From contig NZ_QKTX01000002.1 in the NCBI RefSeq assembly GCF_003253485.1, forward strand, positions 124,001 through 188,000: a DNA stretch of 64,000 nt, in the 5' to 3' direction. The number at the start of each line of letters is the position of its first letter. Position 1 is the stretch's first letter. The notes below the pieces were generated by a model, which did not search any database, had not been told where the DNA came from, and saw only the letters and a list, made by a program, of their open reading frames with translations. Positions 42,503-50,047 of the stretch are shown here, in pieces. Source of the stretch: Algoriphagus aquaeductus. Lineage in GTDB: Bacteria > Bacteroidota > Bacteroidia > Cytophagales > Cyclobacteriaceae. Both the position numbers and the translations under genes were made by a program.

Positions 42503-43078
42503 ATGAAAACCAACCTCCAAAAAATGCTAGACGGAGAGGCTTATGACTCCCGTGATCCCGAACTCCTCGAGCTTTACCATCGAGCCCGGGCCTTAATTTT
42601 AGCTTACAATACGTGTGATAGCCGGGATTTGGAGCGGAGAAATGAGCTTTTGTCTCAGCTTTTGGGAAAAGTGGAAAAGGGCGTCTGGATCGAAACTCCC
42701 TTTTTCTGCGACTACGGGGTCAACATCAAAATCGGTGAAAACACCTTTGTGAACACCAATTGCATGTTCCTCGATGACAACAAAATCACCATTGGAAAAA
42801 ATGGACTGATCGCTCCCTATGTGCAGATTTATACCGCGACCCATCCGCTAAAAGCTTCCGACCGGATCTATCAGGAGGGCGACAGCACTCGATACCATAC
42901 CTCCACCAAACCCGTGACCATCGGAGATAATGTTTGGATTGGAGGAAATTCGATCATTTTTCCCGGTGTCACAATCGGAAATAACGTGACCATCGGAGCG
43001 GGTTCGGTGGTGACCAATGACATTCCGGATGATGTGCTGGCCTTTGGGAATCCCTGTCGGATGGTTAGAAAGTTATAA
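42503..43078 (+). CDS. sugar O-acetyltransferase (maltose/galactoside acetyltransferase family)
   Basis: A 191-residue left-handed parallel beta-helix acetyltransferase. The maltose-acetyltransferase N-terminal helix region is recognisable (MLDGEAYDSRDPELLELYHRARALI). Hexapeptide repeats follow: CDYGVNIKIGENTFVNTNCMFLDDNKITIGKNGLIAPYVQIYTATHPLKA (which includes the catalytic histidine in TATHP) and VTIGDNVWIGGNSIIFPGVTIGNNVTIGAGSVVTNDIP. It uses acetyl-CoA to acetylate a sugar hydroxyl. It stands alone and is convergent with hicAB, whose end is 6 bp away. Confidence 0.92.
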   Translation: MKTNLQKMLDGEAYDSRDPELLELYHRARALILAYNTCDSRDLERRNELLSQLLGKVEKGVWIETPFFCDYGVNIKIGENTFVNTNCMFLDDNKITIGKNGLIAPYVQIYTATHPLKASDRIYQEGDSTRYHTSTKPVTIGDNVWIGGNSIIFPGVTIGNNVTIGAGSVVTNDIPDDVLAFGNPCRMVRKL

Positions 43079-43084
43079 GAAAAA

Positions 43085-43432
43085 TTAAGCCATTTCTTCT
43101 TCTCGGCTCAAATGAGACCGAATAGCCTCTGCAACCAAATTATTTAAAGAAGTTTTTTCTTCCATTGCCTTTAAAGCTGCTTTTTGATGTAAAGAGGCAG
43201 AAATCCTAACATTAAAACTCCCCTTAAATGGCTTCTCAGGAGTTTTTCCTTCCTCCTTACAAATCGCCAAGTACTCATCTATAGCAGATTTGAAATCCTC
43301 TTCCAACTGCTTACCTGTTTCTCCCTCATAAGAAATCAAGCCACGGATACCAACAACTTTCCCAAACATCAGCTTATCCTCGGGGCTGTATTCGATGCTT
43401 CCTGTATATCCTTTATATTCCAAATACTTCAT
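43085..43432 (-). CDS. hicB: HicB-family antitoxin
   Basis: A 115-residue protein with the HicB layout. An N-terminal degraded RNase-H-like domain (YTGSIEYSPEDKLMFGKVVGIRGLISYEGETGKQLEEDFKSAIDEYLAICKEEGK) is followed by a short ribbon-helix-helix-like tail (GSFNVRISASLHQKAALKAMEEKTSLNNLVAEAIRSHL) that would bind the operator. The start codon overlaps the hicA stop by 4 bp. It neutralises the adjacent HicA RNase and probably represses the pair through the palindrome upstream of hicA. Confidence 0.9.
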   Translation of the reverse strand: MKYLEYKGYTGSIEYSPEDKLMFGKVVGIRGLISYEGETGKQLEEDFKSAIDEYLAICKEEGKTPEKPFKGSFNVRISASLHQKAALKAMEEKTSLNNLVAEAIRSHLSREEEMA

Positions 43433-43671
43433 AGATTCAATAATTCTTTGATTTGCTTCAGTTGATAATGTTTCAAAATGCCACTAGGATGTGGCTTATG
43501 TAGCATGATTGGTGCACCCTCTTCACTTTCAAAACGGACTCTAGATCCTCCTGTCTTTCCCTTTCGGACTTCTTGATAACCGAAGTATCCTAATAGACTT
43601 ACCAACTCATCGAAATGAAAGTCTTTTGGCATTTCCAGAAATCGAGCTAGAAGTTTTTCTTTTTTTGACAC
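43429..43671 (-). CDS. hicA: HicA-family mRNA interferase toxin
   Basis: An 80-residue dsRBD-like protein. The key histidine is in IMLHKPHPSG, and SLLGYFGYQEVRKGKTGGSRVRFES matches the family's opening helix and strands. HicA cleaves mRNA in a translation-independent way. It comes first in the operon (toxin-antitoxin order hicA-hicB), as is typical for HicAB. The predicted length is usual for HicA. Confidence 0.88.
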   Translation of the reverse strand: MSKKEKLLARFLEMPKDFHFDELVSLLGYFGYQEVRKGKTGGSRVRFESEEGAPIMLHKPHPSGILKHYQLKQIKELLNL

Positions 43672-43681
43672 AACCTAATGT

Positions 43682-43695
43682 AACTATATATAGTT
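43682..43695. promoter_or_regulatory. palindromic operator upstream of hicA
   Basis: AACTATATATAGTT is a perfect 14-bp palindrome (flanked by GT..GC), 10 bp upstream of the hicA start. Its position and symmetry fit autoregulation by the ribbon-helix-helix end of HicB; the identification as operator is inference. Confidence 0.6.
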
Positions 43696-43793
43696 GCAAA
43701 AGCAAAAATAATTTTAGAATTCGATTGATATCCACCAACGGTTAGCCGAAATCTACCCCACACTTTTATTTTTAGCACCTAAACTAGATTCCT

Positions 43794-45359
43794 ATGAAAA
43801 AAATCTATCGCTACGGCCTTGGGCTTTTGCTTTTGGTGTCTGTCAAAGTACAGGCCCAAAATCAACAAGTCATTGACGCCATTATCAAAGAGGCCAAAGA
43901 AAATTCCCAATTGGAAACGCTTGCCCATGAACTTCTGGACGGGATTGGCCCAAGGCTCGTGGGTACGCCTCAAATGCAGCAGGCTCATGACTGGACTGTG
44001 AAGCAATACCAAAACTGGGGAATCGAAGCCAAAAATGAAAAATGGGGGGAATGGAGAGGTTGGGATCGTGGTACCACCCACATCGATATGATCGAACCAT
44101 GGGTTCGAACCTTGGCTGGAACCCAGCTTTCCTGGAGTCCTTCCTCGCCTGAGGGTGGCTTGACTGCCGAAGTAATCGTTTTGCCTGATTTGGAGGACTC
44201 GGTGGCTTTCCAAAAATGGCTACCGTCCGTAAAAGGGAAATATGTCATGATCTCTGCTCCACAGCTTACCGGGCGTCCTGATGACAACTGGGAAAAATGG
44301 GGAACCGAAGAATCTTTCGAAGCCATCAAAGAGAAAAGAGCTGCCTTGGAAAGAGCCTGGCTTGACCGCACCCAAAAGACCGGAAAAAACCGAACCTCAC
44401 TTCCGATAGCATTGGAAAATGCCGGTGCGGTCGGTGTGGTCACTTCCTATTGGTCTAGGGCTCTGGGTGCAAATAAAATTTTCTCTGCCTCGACCAGACA
44501 AGTGCCCACTATTGATCTTTCGATCGAGGACTATGGGATGCTGTTTAGATTAGTGGAAAGCGGCAAAAAACCGAAAATACATGTCAACGCCCAATCCAAA
44601 GAGACCGGATTGCAGCCTACATTTAACACCATCGCAGAGATCAAAGGAACCGAAAAGCCAGAGGAATATGTCATGCTTTCTGCACATTTGGATTCTTGGC
44701 AGGGCGGCACCGGAGCCACGGACAACGGTAGCGGTACCATTTTGATGATGGAAGTGATGCGTATCCTGAAAAAAGTCTACCCAAATCCCAAACGCACCAT
44801 CTTGGTCGGACATTGGGGTTCTGAGGAGCAAGGACTTAACGGTTCCAGAGCTTTCGTAGAAGATCATCCTGAGATGTTGGAAAAAATCCAAGTACTCTTC
44901 AACCAAGACAATGGAACTGGCCGAATTGCCAATATTTCAGGCCAAGGTTTCGTGGACAGCTACGAATACCTCGGTCGCTGGCTCAACAAAGTGCCAAGAG
45001 AAATCACCAGAGACATCGAGACTTCATTTCCTGGCAATCCGGGTTCGGGCGGAACAGACCACGTTTCCTTTGTGGCTGCTGGAGTTCCTGCCTTTAACCT
45101 AAGCTCTTTGGCTTGGGATTATGGCACGATCACTTGGCATACCAACCTGGATACCTACGACAAATTGGTCTTCGACGACATTAAAAATAACGCCATCCTA
45201 ACCGCCATCATGGTCTATATGGCTTGCGAAGAGGAAAACATGGTATCCAAAAAAATGAGAATTCCGGTTGATTTCCGCACCGGCGAACCTACCGAATGGC
45301 CGAGCAAGAGATCTCCTACTCGCCAAGGCGGAATTCTGTTTCAACGTATCGCGAGATAA
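43794..45359 (+). CDS. secreted M28-family zinc aminopeptidase
   Basis: A 521-residue protein with a signal peptide (residues 1-21, ending VQA). A protease-associated-type domain (about 120-260) precedes or sits within the M28 domain. Co-catalytic zinc residues are visible: H298 and D300 in SAHLDSWQGG, D310 in GATDNGSGT, E344/E345 in WGSEEQGLNGSRAF, D372 in FNQDNGTG, and a histidine in GSGGTDHVSF. It should be an exported metallo-aminopeptidase. A MITE-like repeat lies after its stop. The gene is probably single. Confidence 0.92.
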   Translation: MKKIYRYGLGLLLLVSVKVQAQNQQVIDAIIKEAKENSQLETLAHELLDGIGPRLVGTPQMQQAHDWTVKQYQNWGIEAKNEKWGEWRGWDRGTTHIDMIEPWVRTLAGTQLSWSPSSPEGGLTAEVIVLPDLEDSVAFQKWLPSVKGKYVMISAPQLTGRPDDNWEKWGTEESFEAIKEKRAALERAWLDRTQKTGKNRTSLPIALENAGAVGVVTSYWSRALGANKIFSASTRQVPTIDLSIEDYGMLFRLVESGKKPKIHVNAQSKETGLQPTFNTIAEIKGTEKPEEYVMLSAHLDSWQGGTGATDNGSGTILMMEVMRILKKVYPNPKRTILVGHWGSEEQGLNGSRAFVEDHPEMLEKIQVLFNQDNGTGRIANISGQGFVDSYEYLGRWLNKVPREITRDIETSFPGNPGSGGTDHVSFVAAGVPAFNLSSLAWDYGTITWHTNLDTYDKLVFDDIKNNAILTAIMVYMACEEENMVSKKMRIPVDFRTGEPTEWPSKRSPTRQGGILFQRIAR

Positions 45360-45401
45360 AACCGGTCAATCCGAGAATTTCCACCGGCTGAATCTTTGAA
45401 C

Positions 45402-45505
45402 AAGGCTGTCTTACAAGGAATCTTGTCGCATTAAGCACATGACTAACAAGAGTTAGTCATGTGCTTAGTCTGACACTTATATTCCTTTATGAGACAGCCT
45501 CTTTC
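45402..45505. mobile_element. MITE-like inverted-repeat element
   Basis: About 104 bp that fold back on themselves. The tips read AAGGCTGTCTTACAAGGAAT on the left and ATTCCTTTATGAGACAGCCT on the right, imperfect inverted repeats of the AGGCTGTCT type seen at the ends of IS1182/IS5-like elements. Internally there is a perfect 16-bp stem, TAAGCACATGACTAAC / GTTAGTCATGTGCTTA, with loop AAGA (45432-45467). It contains no transposase ORF. It sits in the leader of the PKD lipoprotein gene. Confidence 0.65.
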
Positions 45506-45598
45506 TTTTCAGAATTTTTTGGTTTAGAAGCAACCTGCTTTGGGTTTTTCCAATCTCCAACTGGAAACTACTTTTCACCAACTAAACCAACTTATTCA

Positions 45599-47923
45599 AT
45601 GAAACTCATTCTAAAACCCTTGGCGCTATTGCTGGTGGCCATTTTCGCCTTAGCAAGTTGTCAAGAAGAGGAAAACATCCCCATCAATCCTCTTCAAGCA
45701 GATGCCGGAGAAGAAACCGCCGGACTTGTAGACTATTCTACCATCTTGGACGGTAGCCTTTCTACCAATTCTACCGGAAAGCCAATGAACTTCCGTTGGG
45801 AAGTTACTTCCAAACCTTCCGGAGCGGTAGTGACTATCGAAGGTCAAGATCAAATGTTGGCCAAGTTCTTTGGGGATCTCCCGGGACAATATACAGTCAA
45901 GCTCACGATCACCTATCTGACCTGGACCGACACAGATATGGTGCAAATCATCCTCAGTGATGGTGCAGAACCAGACCTCTTGGCGGTAGCTGGGGAAGAT
46001 CGCTCTCAAGAAATCGGCGAATCAATCGCATTAAATGGATCTGCGTCTGTCTTGAAAGGTACAGGAGTTCAAATCCTCTGGGAAAATGTGTCAAAACCGG
46101 AAAACAGTACGGTGACCATTCAAAATCAAGGCTTATTGGAGGCTTCATTTAAGCCAAGTATCGCCGGAGAATACCTGTTCAAACTTAGCCTGACTTCAGG
46201 TAACCTTAAGTCTCAGGATCTGGTAAAAATTACGGTTTTGGAAAGTAATTCCGGACAAGGTCCGATTATCATCAATTCGGATATTCTTCAGGACAGAACC
46301 TTGACCAATGTCTTTGTGACGGACTCAGAAAAACTGGACTATTTGGTCACCAAAGATGTTGCAGTTCGCGGGGCAAAACTTACCATTGAGCCCGGAGTTA
46401 GGATTGGTTTTGAGGAAGGTGCCGGATTGGTAATTGCAGAAAACGGCTCCTTAAAAGCTTATACCATGCTCTTCGAAACTTTGCCGATCATTTTCCAGGG
46501 TAAAGAAGCCCAAAAGGGCTATTGGGACGGAATCCAGATACTGTCTCAAAACCCGGCAGAATATATCAGCGGAATTACGATTCGGGACGCAGGAAAATTG
46601 GGATATGGACTTAAAGTGGGAGCTGGTGCTAAACTTTTCCTGACCCACTCTACAATCCATCACAACAGTGGGGTAGGTATCCTCTTTGAAATCGGGTCTT
46701 TGATTACGGAATTCAAATCGAACAAAATCAACGAAAACACAGAAGCTCCATTGCGAATACCTGCCCGATTAATGGAGTCCATTTTCTGGGATTCAGTAAT
46801 CGAGGGTAATGCCATTCAGGTCACAGAGGGAAAAATCTTAAGCGGATTGGAAAACTTCTGGCCAAGCTTTGCTGTAGGTTATGATATCCTCGAGGACTTA
46901 GTGATTTACAATGGATCGAGCTTGGTATTAACCGTTGGGACAAAACTCAACATGGCCAATGACAAAGCCATTCGTGTCATCTCCGGTTCTGTGCTAAGGA
47001 TTTTGGGAGAAGCAAATAATCCGGTAATTATCGAAGGAAAAACGAAATCTCCCGGCGCTTGGCGCGGCATATTTATTGAAAATTCTCAGTCCAGAATCAG
47101 CAGTATCTGTTTCGCTGAAATTCGCCATGCAGGAAGCAATCCCATTGCCGGTCAAGCACCAGCGACCATCAAACTTGGGAATGGGGGTAGATTAACTCTT
47201 TTCAAGAGCATACTTGACCAGGGCAAAGGAATCGGGCTTGAGGCGGTCGCCAGTAATGTGACTTTGGAAATGACCGATAACTCGATCAAAAATCACCTCA
47301 GCTATCCTATTTCTGTCACGGCCCAATTGGTCGAGCACTTGGACTATCTGACCCGATTTGAAAACAATGAAGTTCATGAAGTAGCCGTGGATGGGTTCAA
47401 TCCTTTGGCCAAAGACGGGGGAGAAATCATCTGGAAAGGATTTGCCGAGCAGATTCCTTTTGTCATCAAAGGACTTGGAAAAGACCTCCGCATCCAGTCC
47501 GGCATGCGGATCAAAGCCGGGGTGGTCATCAAAATGCAAGACGGTTCCCGCATGGATGTCCAAGATGCCAATGGCAGACTTGCTTACCTAAATATCGAGG
47601 GAATAGAAGGTCGGCCGGTGATCATCAAAGGCGTAAACGATCAAGCGGGGTCTTGGTACGGCATTACCTATTCTACCAATCACGCTCAAAATGTGATCAA
47701 TCAAGCCATCATCCAAAATGCCGGCAAAACGATGAGCAACAATTTCTCCGCGGCCATTACCGTGGACAATGTGCCCCAGGGTTCGCTGATGATCAGAAAT
47801 TCCAAGTTGATCAAATCAGGCCAACACGGACTGGCTGTATCCAAACAGTTCCAGGATTTCTTACGGATTAGCAATCTGAGTTTTGAAGGCATCTCCGGTC
47901 AGGAAGTCTACGCCTGGGAGTAA
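45599..47923 (+). CDS. PKD-domain, parallel-beta-helix lipoprotein
   Basis: A 774-residue protein. I chose the ATG at 45599 because it gives MKLILKPLALLLVAIFALASCQE, a lipoprotein signal (lipobox ASC); the frame stays open upstream only through the MITE-like repeat. Two PKD-type Ig modules follow (STILDGSLSTNSTGKPMNFRWEV / GESIALNGSASVLKGTGVQILWENV). About 500 residues then carry a right-handed beta-helix pattern with short degenerate repeats (AKLTIEPGVRIGFEEGAGLVIAENGSLKA; SSLVLTVGTKLNMANDKAIRVISGSVLRILG). It is a surface or adhesion-type protein; the role is unknown. Confidence 0.85.
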   Translation: MKLILKPLALLLVAIFALASCQEEENIPINPLQADAGEETAGLVDYSTILDGSLSTNSTGKPMNFRWEVTSKPSGAVVTIEGQDQMLAKFFGDLPGQYTVKLTITYLTWTDTDMVQIILSDGAEPDLLAVAGEDRSQEIGESIALNGSASVLKGTGVQILWENVSKPENSTVTIQNQGLLEASFKPSIAGEYLFKLSLTSGNLKSQDLVKITVLESNSGQGPIIINSDILQDRTLTNVFVTDSEKLDYLVTKDVAVRGAKLTIEPGVRIGFEEGAGLVIAENGSLKAYTMLFETLPIIFQGKEAQKGYWDGIQILSQNPAEYISGITIRDAGKLGYGLKVGAGAKLFLTHSTIHHNSGVGILFEIGSLITEFKSNKINENTEAPLRIPARLMESIFWDSVIEGNAIQVTEGKILSGLENFWPSFAVGYDILEDLVIYNGSSLVLTVGTKLNMANDKAIRVISGSVLRILGEANNPVIIEGKTKSPGAWRGIFIENSQSRISSICFAEIRHAGSNPIAGQAPATIKLGNGGRLTLFKSILDQGKGIGLEAVASNVTLEMTDNSIKNHLSYPISVTAQLVEHLDYLTRFENNEVHEVAVDGFNPLAKDGGEIIWKGFAEQIPFVIKGLGKDLRIQSGMRIKAGVVIKMQDGSRMDVQDANGRLAYLNIEGIEGRPVIIKGVNDQAGSWYGITYSTNHAQNVINQAIIQNAGKTMSNNFSAAITVDNVPQGSLMIRNSKLIKSGQHGLAVSKQFQDFLRISNLSFEGISGQEVYAWE

Positions 47924-47947
47924 GCGTTTTTGGGTTTTTGTTTTTCG

Positions 47948-47978
47948 AAAGCCTCTGCCCTTGGGTAGAGGCTTTTTT
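47948..47978 (+). terminator. intrinsic terminator after the PKD lipoprotein gene
   Basis: AAGCCTCTGCC pairs with GGTAGAGGCTT through a short CTTG-type loop and the right arm runs into a T tract. The 280 bp that follow (47979-48257) hold no gene that I can support. Confidence 0.8.
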
Positions 47979-48257
47979 GTGGAATTAAGATAGCCCGGCC
48001 AACTTTCTGAATGGTTTTAAGTCGCAAAGTGACTTCGATTATGAAATGCTCAGACCTACTTTCCGGGTATTCCACTTATTCTTCTGCGAATCCCTACCTA
48101 TTGCAATGAAACCCTAAGAAACACAGCAAGCCTAACTCCAGGTTCGAAGGTCAGGAAAAATCATTGAGTCCTGAATGACCTTCATGCCTAGTGCCTGTTT
48201 GCCAATGGATGAGTTAAGGTCTGCATTCTTAACCTGCTGGAAAGCCAAGGAACTCCC

Positions 48258-48295
48258 CAAAAAAAATCCGAGGACTTCAAAAGACGCCCTCGGAT
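48258..48295 (-). terminator. intrinsic terminator after the sigma factor gene
   Basis: On the minus strand ATCCGAGG pairs with CCTCGGAT across a 14-nt loop and is followed by a run of T. It lies about 40 bp downstream of the sigma factor stop codon. Confidence 0.75.
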
Positions 48296-48332
48296 CAAAA
48301 ATTTAAAATAAAAAGTCAGGTTAAAGCCTAAA

Positions 48333-48914
48333 TCAATTCTGTCTTGGATCCAACTTCAACATACGCTGAAGCTGAAGCCTTGCTCTGCTCAATTGAGATT
48401 TGGACGTGTTTTCGGAAATACTCAATCGCTTACCGATCTCTTCATGGCTCAGCCCCTCCAACACAAACAGCTTAAAAACACAGCGATAACCGGTAGGAAG
48501 CTGCTCCATCGTTTTGATCAAATCCTCCCAATAAAGCATATCCTCAGGGCCTGATTGATTTGCGGGAGTATGTATTTTATCAAGGTCTGTCTGATTTTTC
48601 CAATGGGCTTCCTTTTCCAGAGCCATCAGACATTCATTGACTACGATTCTCCGGATCCAGCCTTCAAAGCTTCCCGTTTGCTTAAACTGTCCGATTCGGT
48701 CAAAAACCTTTCGGAATGCTACCAAAAGCACATCTTCGGCTGCTGCTGAACTTCTCATGTACCTGAGGCAAATTCCCAGCATTTTCGGTGAGAGTCTCTC
48801 AAACAGTTCCCGCTGGGTCCGGGGATTTTGTGCCAAACAGCCCAAAAAAAGCTGCTCTAGGGGTTGTGGGGCAAAGGAGGCACAAGCCTCCTGAGTTGCC
48901 AAAGTAGTTTTCAT
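48333..48914 (-). CDS. ECF-type RNA polymerase sigma factor
   Basis: A 193-residue sigma-70-family protein from ATG 48914; an alternative ATG at 48938 adds eight residues. Region 2 is visible as FERLSPKMLGICLRYMRSSAAAEDVLLVAFRKVFDRIGQFKQTGSFEGWIRRIVVNECL, and region 4 as LPTGYRCVFKLFVLEGLSHEEIGKRLSISENTSKSQLSRARLQLQRML. No anti-sigma gene is adjacent, as many Bacteroidota ECF genes are paired with FecR-like proteins. A small exported peptide gene is just upstream in the same direction. Confidence 0.9.
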   Translation of the reverse strand: MKTTLATQEACASFAPQPLEQLFLGCLAQNPRTQRELFERLSPKMLGICLRYMRSSAAAEDVLLVAFRKVFDRIGQFKQTGSFEGWIRRIVVNECLMALEKEAHWKNQTDLDKIHTPANQSGPEDMLYWEDLIKTMEQLPTGYRCVFKLFVLEGLSHEEIGKRLSISENTSKSQLSRARLQLQRMLKLDPRQN

Positions 48915-48980
48915 AATAGATAGTTGGATAGTTTTCAAAAGTTGGTTTCATTTTCAAAAGGGCTTTGGCTGATAGCGTTT

Positions 48981-49151
48981 TCACGCTTTTTGTCTGGGTT
49001 GGGATACGGCTTTTGCCTCACATGAATGTGTGGTTTTTGCCACCAAAGTCTGCTGCACCATGGACCCGGTTTCGGAAGGCTTGGGATCTTGACCCCCAAT
49101 GCAAACCGTTAAGGCCCAAACCAGCAAAGTGATTTTCCAAAAAGTTTTCAT
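48981..49151 (-). CDS. possible small exported peptide
   Basis: A 56-residue frame starting MKTFWKITLLVWALTVCIGGQ, which has a good Sec signal. The mature part would be only about 36 residues (DPKPSETGSMVQQTLVAKTTHSCEAKAVSQPRQKA) with one cysteine. It precedes the sigma factor by about 65 bp in the same direction. The start codon and a coding bias are plausible, but there is no homology I can recognise and it could be chance. Confidence 0.4.
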   Translation of the reverse strand: MKTFWKITLLVWALTVCIGGQDPKPSETGSMVQQTLVAKTTHSCEAKAVSQPRQKA

Positions 49152-49283
49152 CGTCTTGATTATCAATAAGTACAAGACAAAATTGCTTCGAAAATCATCT
49201 CAAAAAAATCACATAAATGGGTGGAAAATAAGCGGATATGGGGATGGAAAAGGAAAAAGATGTGAGTCTGAATTGGAAAAAAA

Positions 49284-49316
49284 AGACCTGCCTGGTTTTG
49301 AAAACCAGGCAGGTCT
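49284..49316. repeat. 33-bp perfect palindrome (AGACCT..TTTTGAAAA type), copy 2
   Basis: AGACCTGCCTGGTTTT, central G, exact reverse complement. It is the second member of the family at 17191-17223, differing at two positions with compensating changes on the other arm. It lies 25 bp downstream of the response regulator gene on that gene's transcript, where a terminator is expected. Confidence 0.8.
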
Positions 49317-49341
49317 GAAAATTGAGAAGATGGAATTGAGG

Positions 49342-49974
49342 TTAAACAATTTTATCCCGGAAAGCTTTGGCCACCGCCTCACTTTTAGAATTGACGTGCA
49401 GCTTTTCGTAGATTTTTTTGATATGAGAACGGACGGTATCCATGGCGATAAACATTTCCGATGCGATCATTTTATAGGAATACCCATTGACCAACCATTG
49501 CAGTACTTCTTTTTCACGATCAGTCAGGTTATAATCTTTTTCGACAGCAGGCTGGATTTGAGAAAACATTTTTAGCACCTGAGCGGCCACGGAAGAAGTC
49601 ATCGGTGCTCCGCCTGTGGAGGCTTCCTGAATATATTCGAGGAGTTTGGCAGGAGGAGTTTTTTTCAGGATATAGCCATTGGCTCCACTTTTCAAGGCGT
49701 CAAAGATATTTTGATGGTCATCAAAGACCGTTAGCATGAGCACTTTCACCTGATCGTCGGATTGACGGATAATTTTCAACCCTTCAAGCCCATTCACTCC
49801 GGGCATGTCGATATCCATCAGCACTACATCAGGACGGTAGGTCTTTACCTCATGGGCTACATTGGAGCAATTCTTAAATGCAGCCAATACGCTGAATCCC
49901 TCGCTGCCATCGATGAGCATGGTGAGGCCTTCGCGGAGTTGGGGATTGTCTTCGTATATCAGGAGCTTGATCAT
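49342..49974 (-). CDS. NarL/LuxR-family response regulator
   Basis: A 210-residue response regulator if started at the ATG giving MIKLLIYEDNPQLREGL; the longer ORF start at 49998 adds an atypical leader. The receiver domain has the acidic pair in YEDN, the phospho-acceptor D54 in VLMDIDMPG, the threonine in MLTVF and lysine 104 or thereabouts in YILKKTPP. The C-terminal LuxR helix-turn-helix is LTDREKEVLQWLVNGYSYKMIASEMFIAMDTVRSHIKKIYEKL (about 150-192). Its partner is the histidine kinase immediately upstream (73 bp). Confidence 0.92.
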   Translation of the reverse strand: MIKLLIYEDNPQLREGLTMLIDGSEGFSVLAAFKNCSNVAHEVKTYRPDVVLMDIDMPGVNGLEGLKIIRQSDDQVKVLMLTVFDDHQNIFDALKSGANGYILKKTPPAKLLEYIQEASTGGAPMTSSVAAQVLKMFSQIQPAVEKDYNLTDREKEVLQWLVNGYSYKMIASEMFIAMDTVRSHIKKIYEKLHVNSKSEAVAKAFRDKIV

Positions 49975-50047
49975 GGTTTGCGGAGTTAAGCGATACAAAA
50001 TTAAGGAAGCCCAAAAAGGCTATCAATCACATATTGAAGTGGTTTTG

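Noticed and set aside
45461..45598. N-terminal extension of the PKD lipoprotein reading frame
   Set aside because: The extra codons run through the MITE-like repeat and place the lipoprotein signal in the middle of the protein; the ATG at 45599 gives a proper signal.
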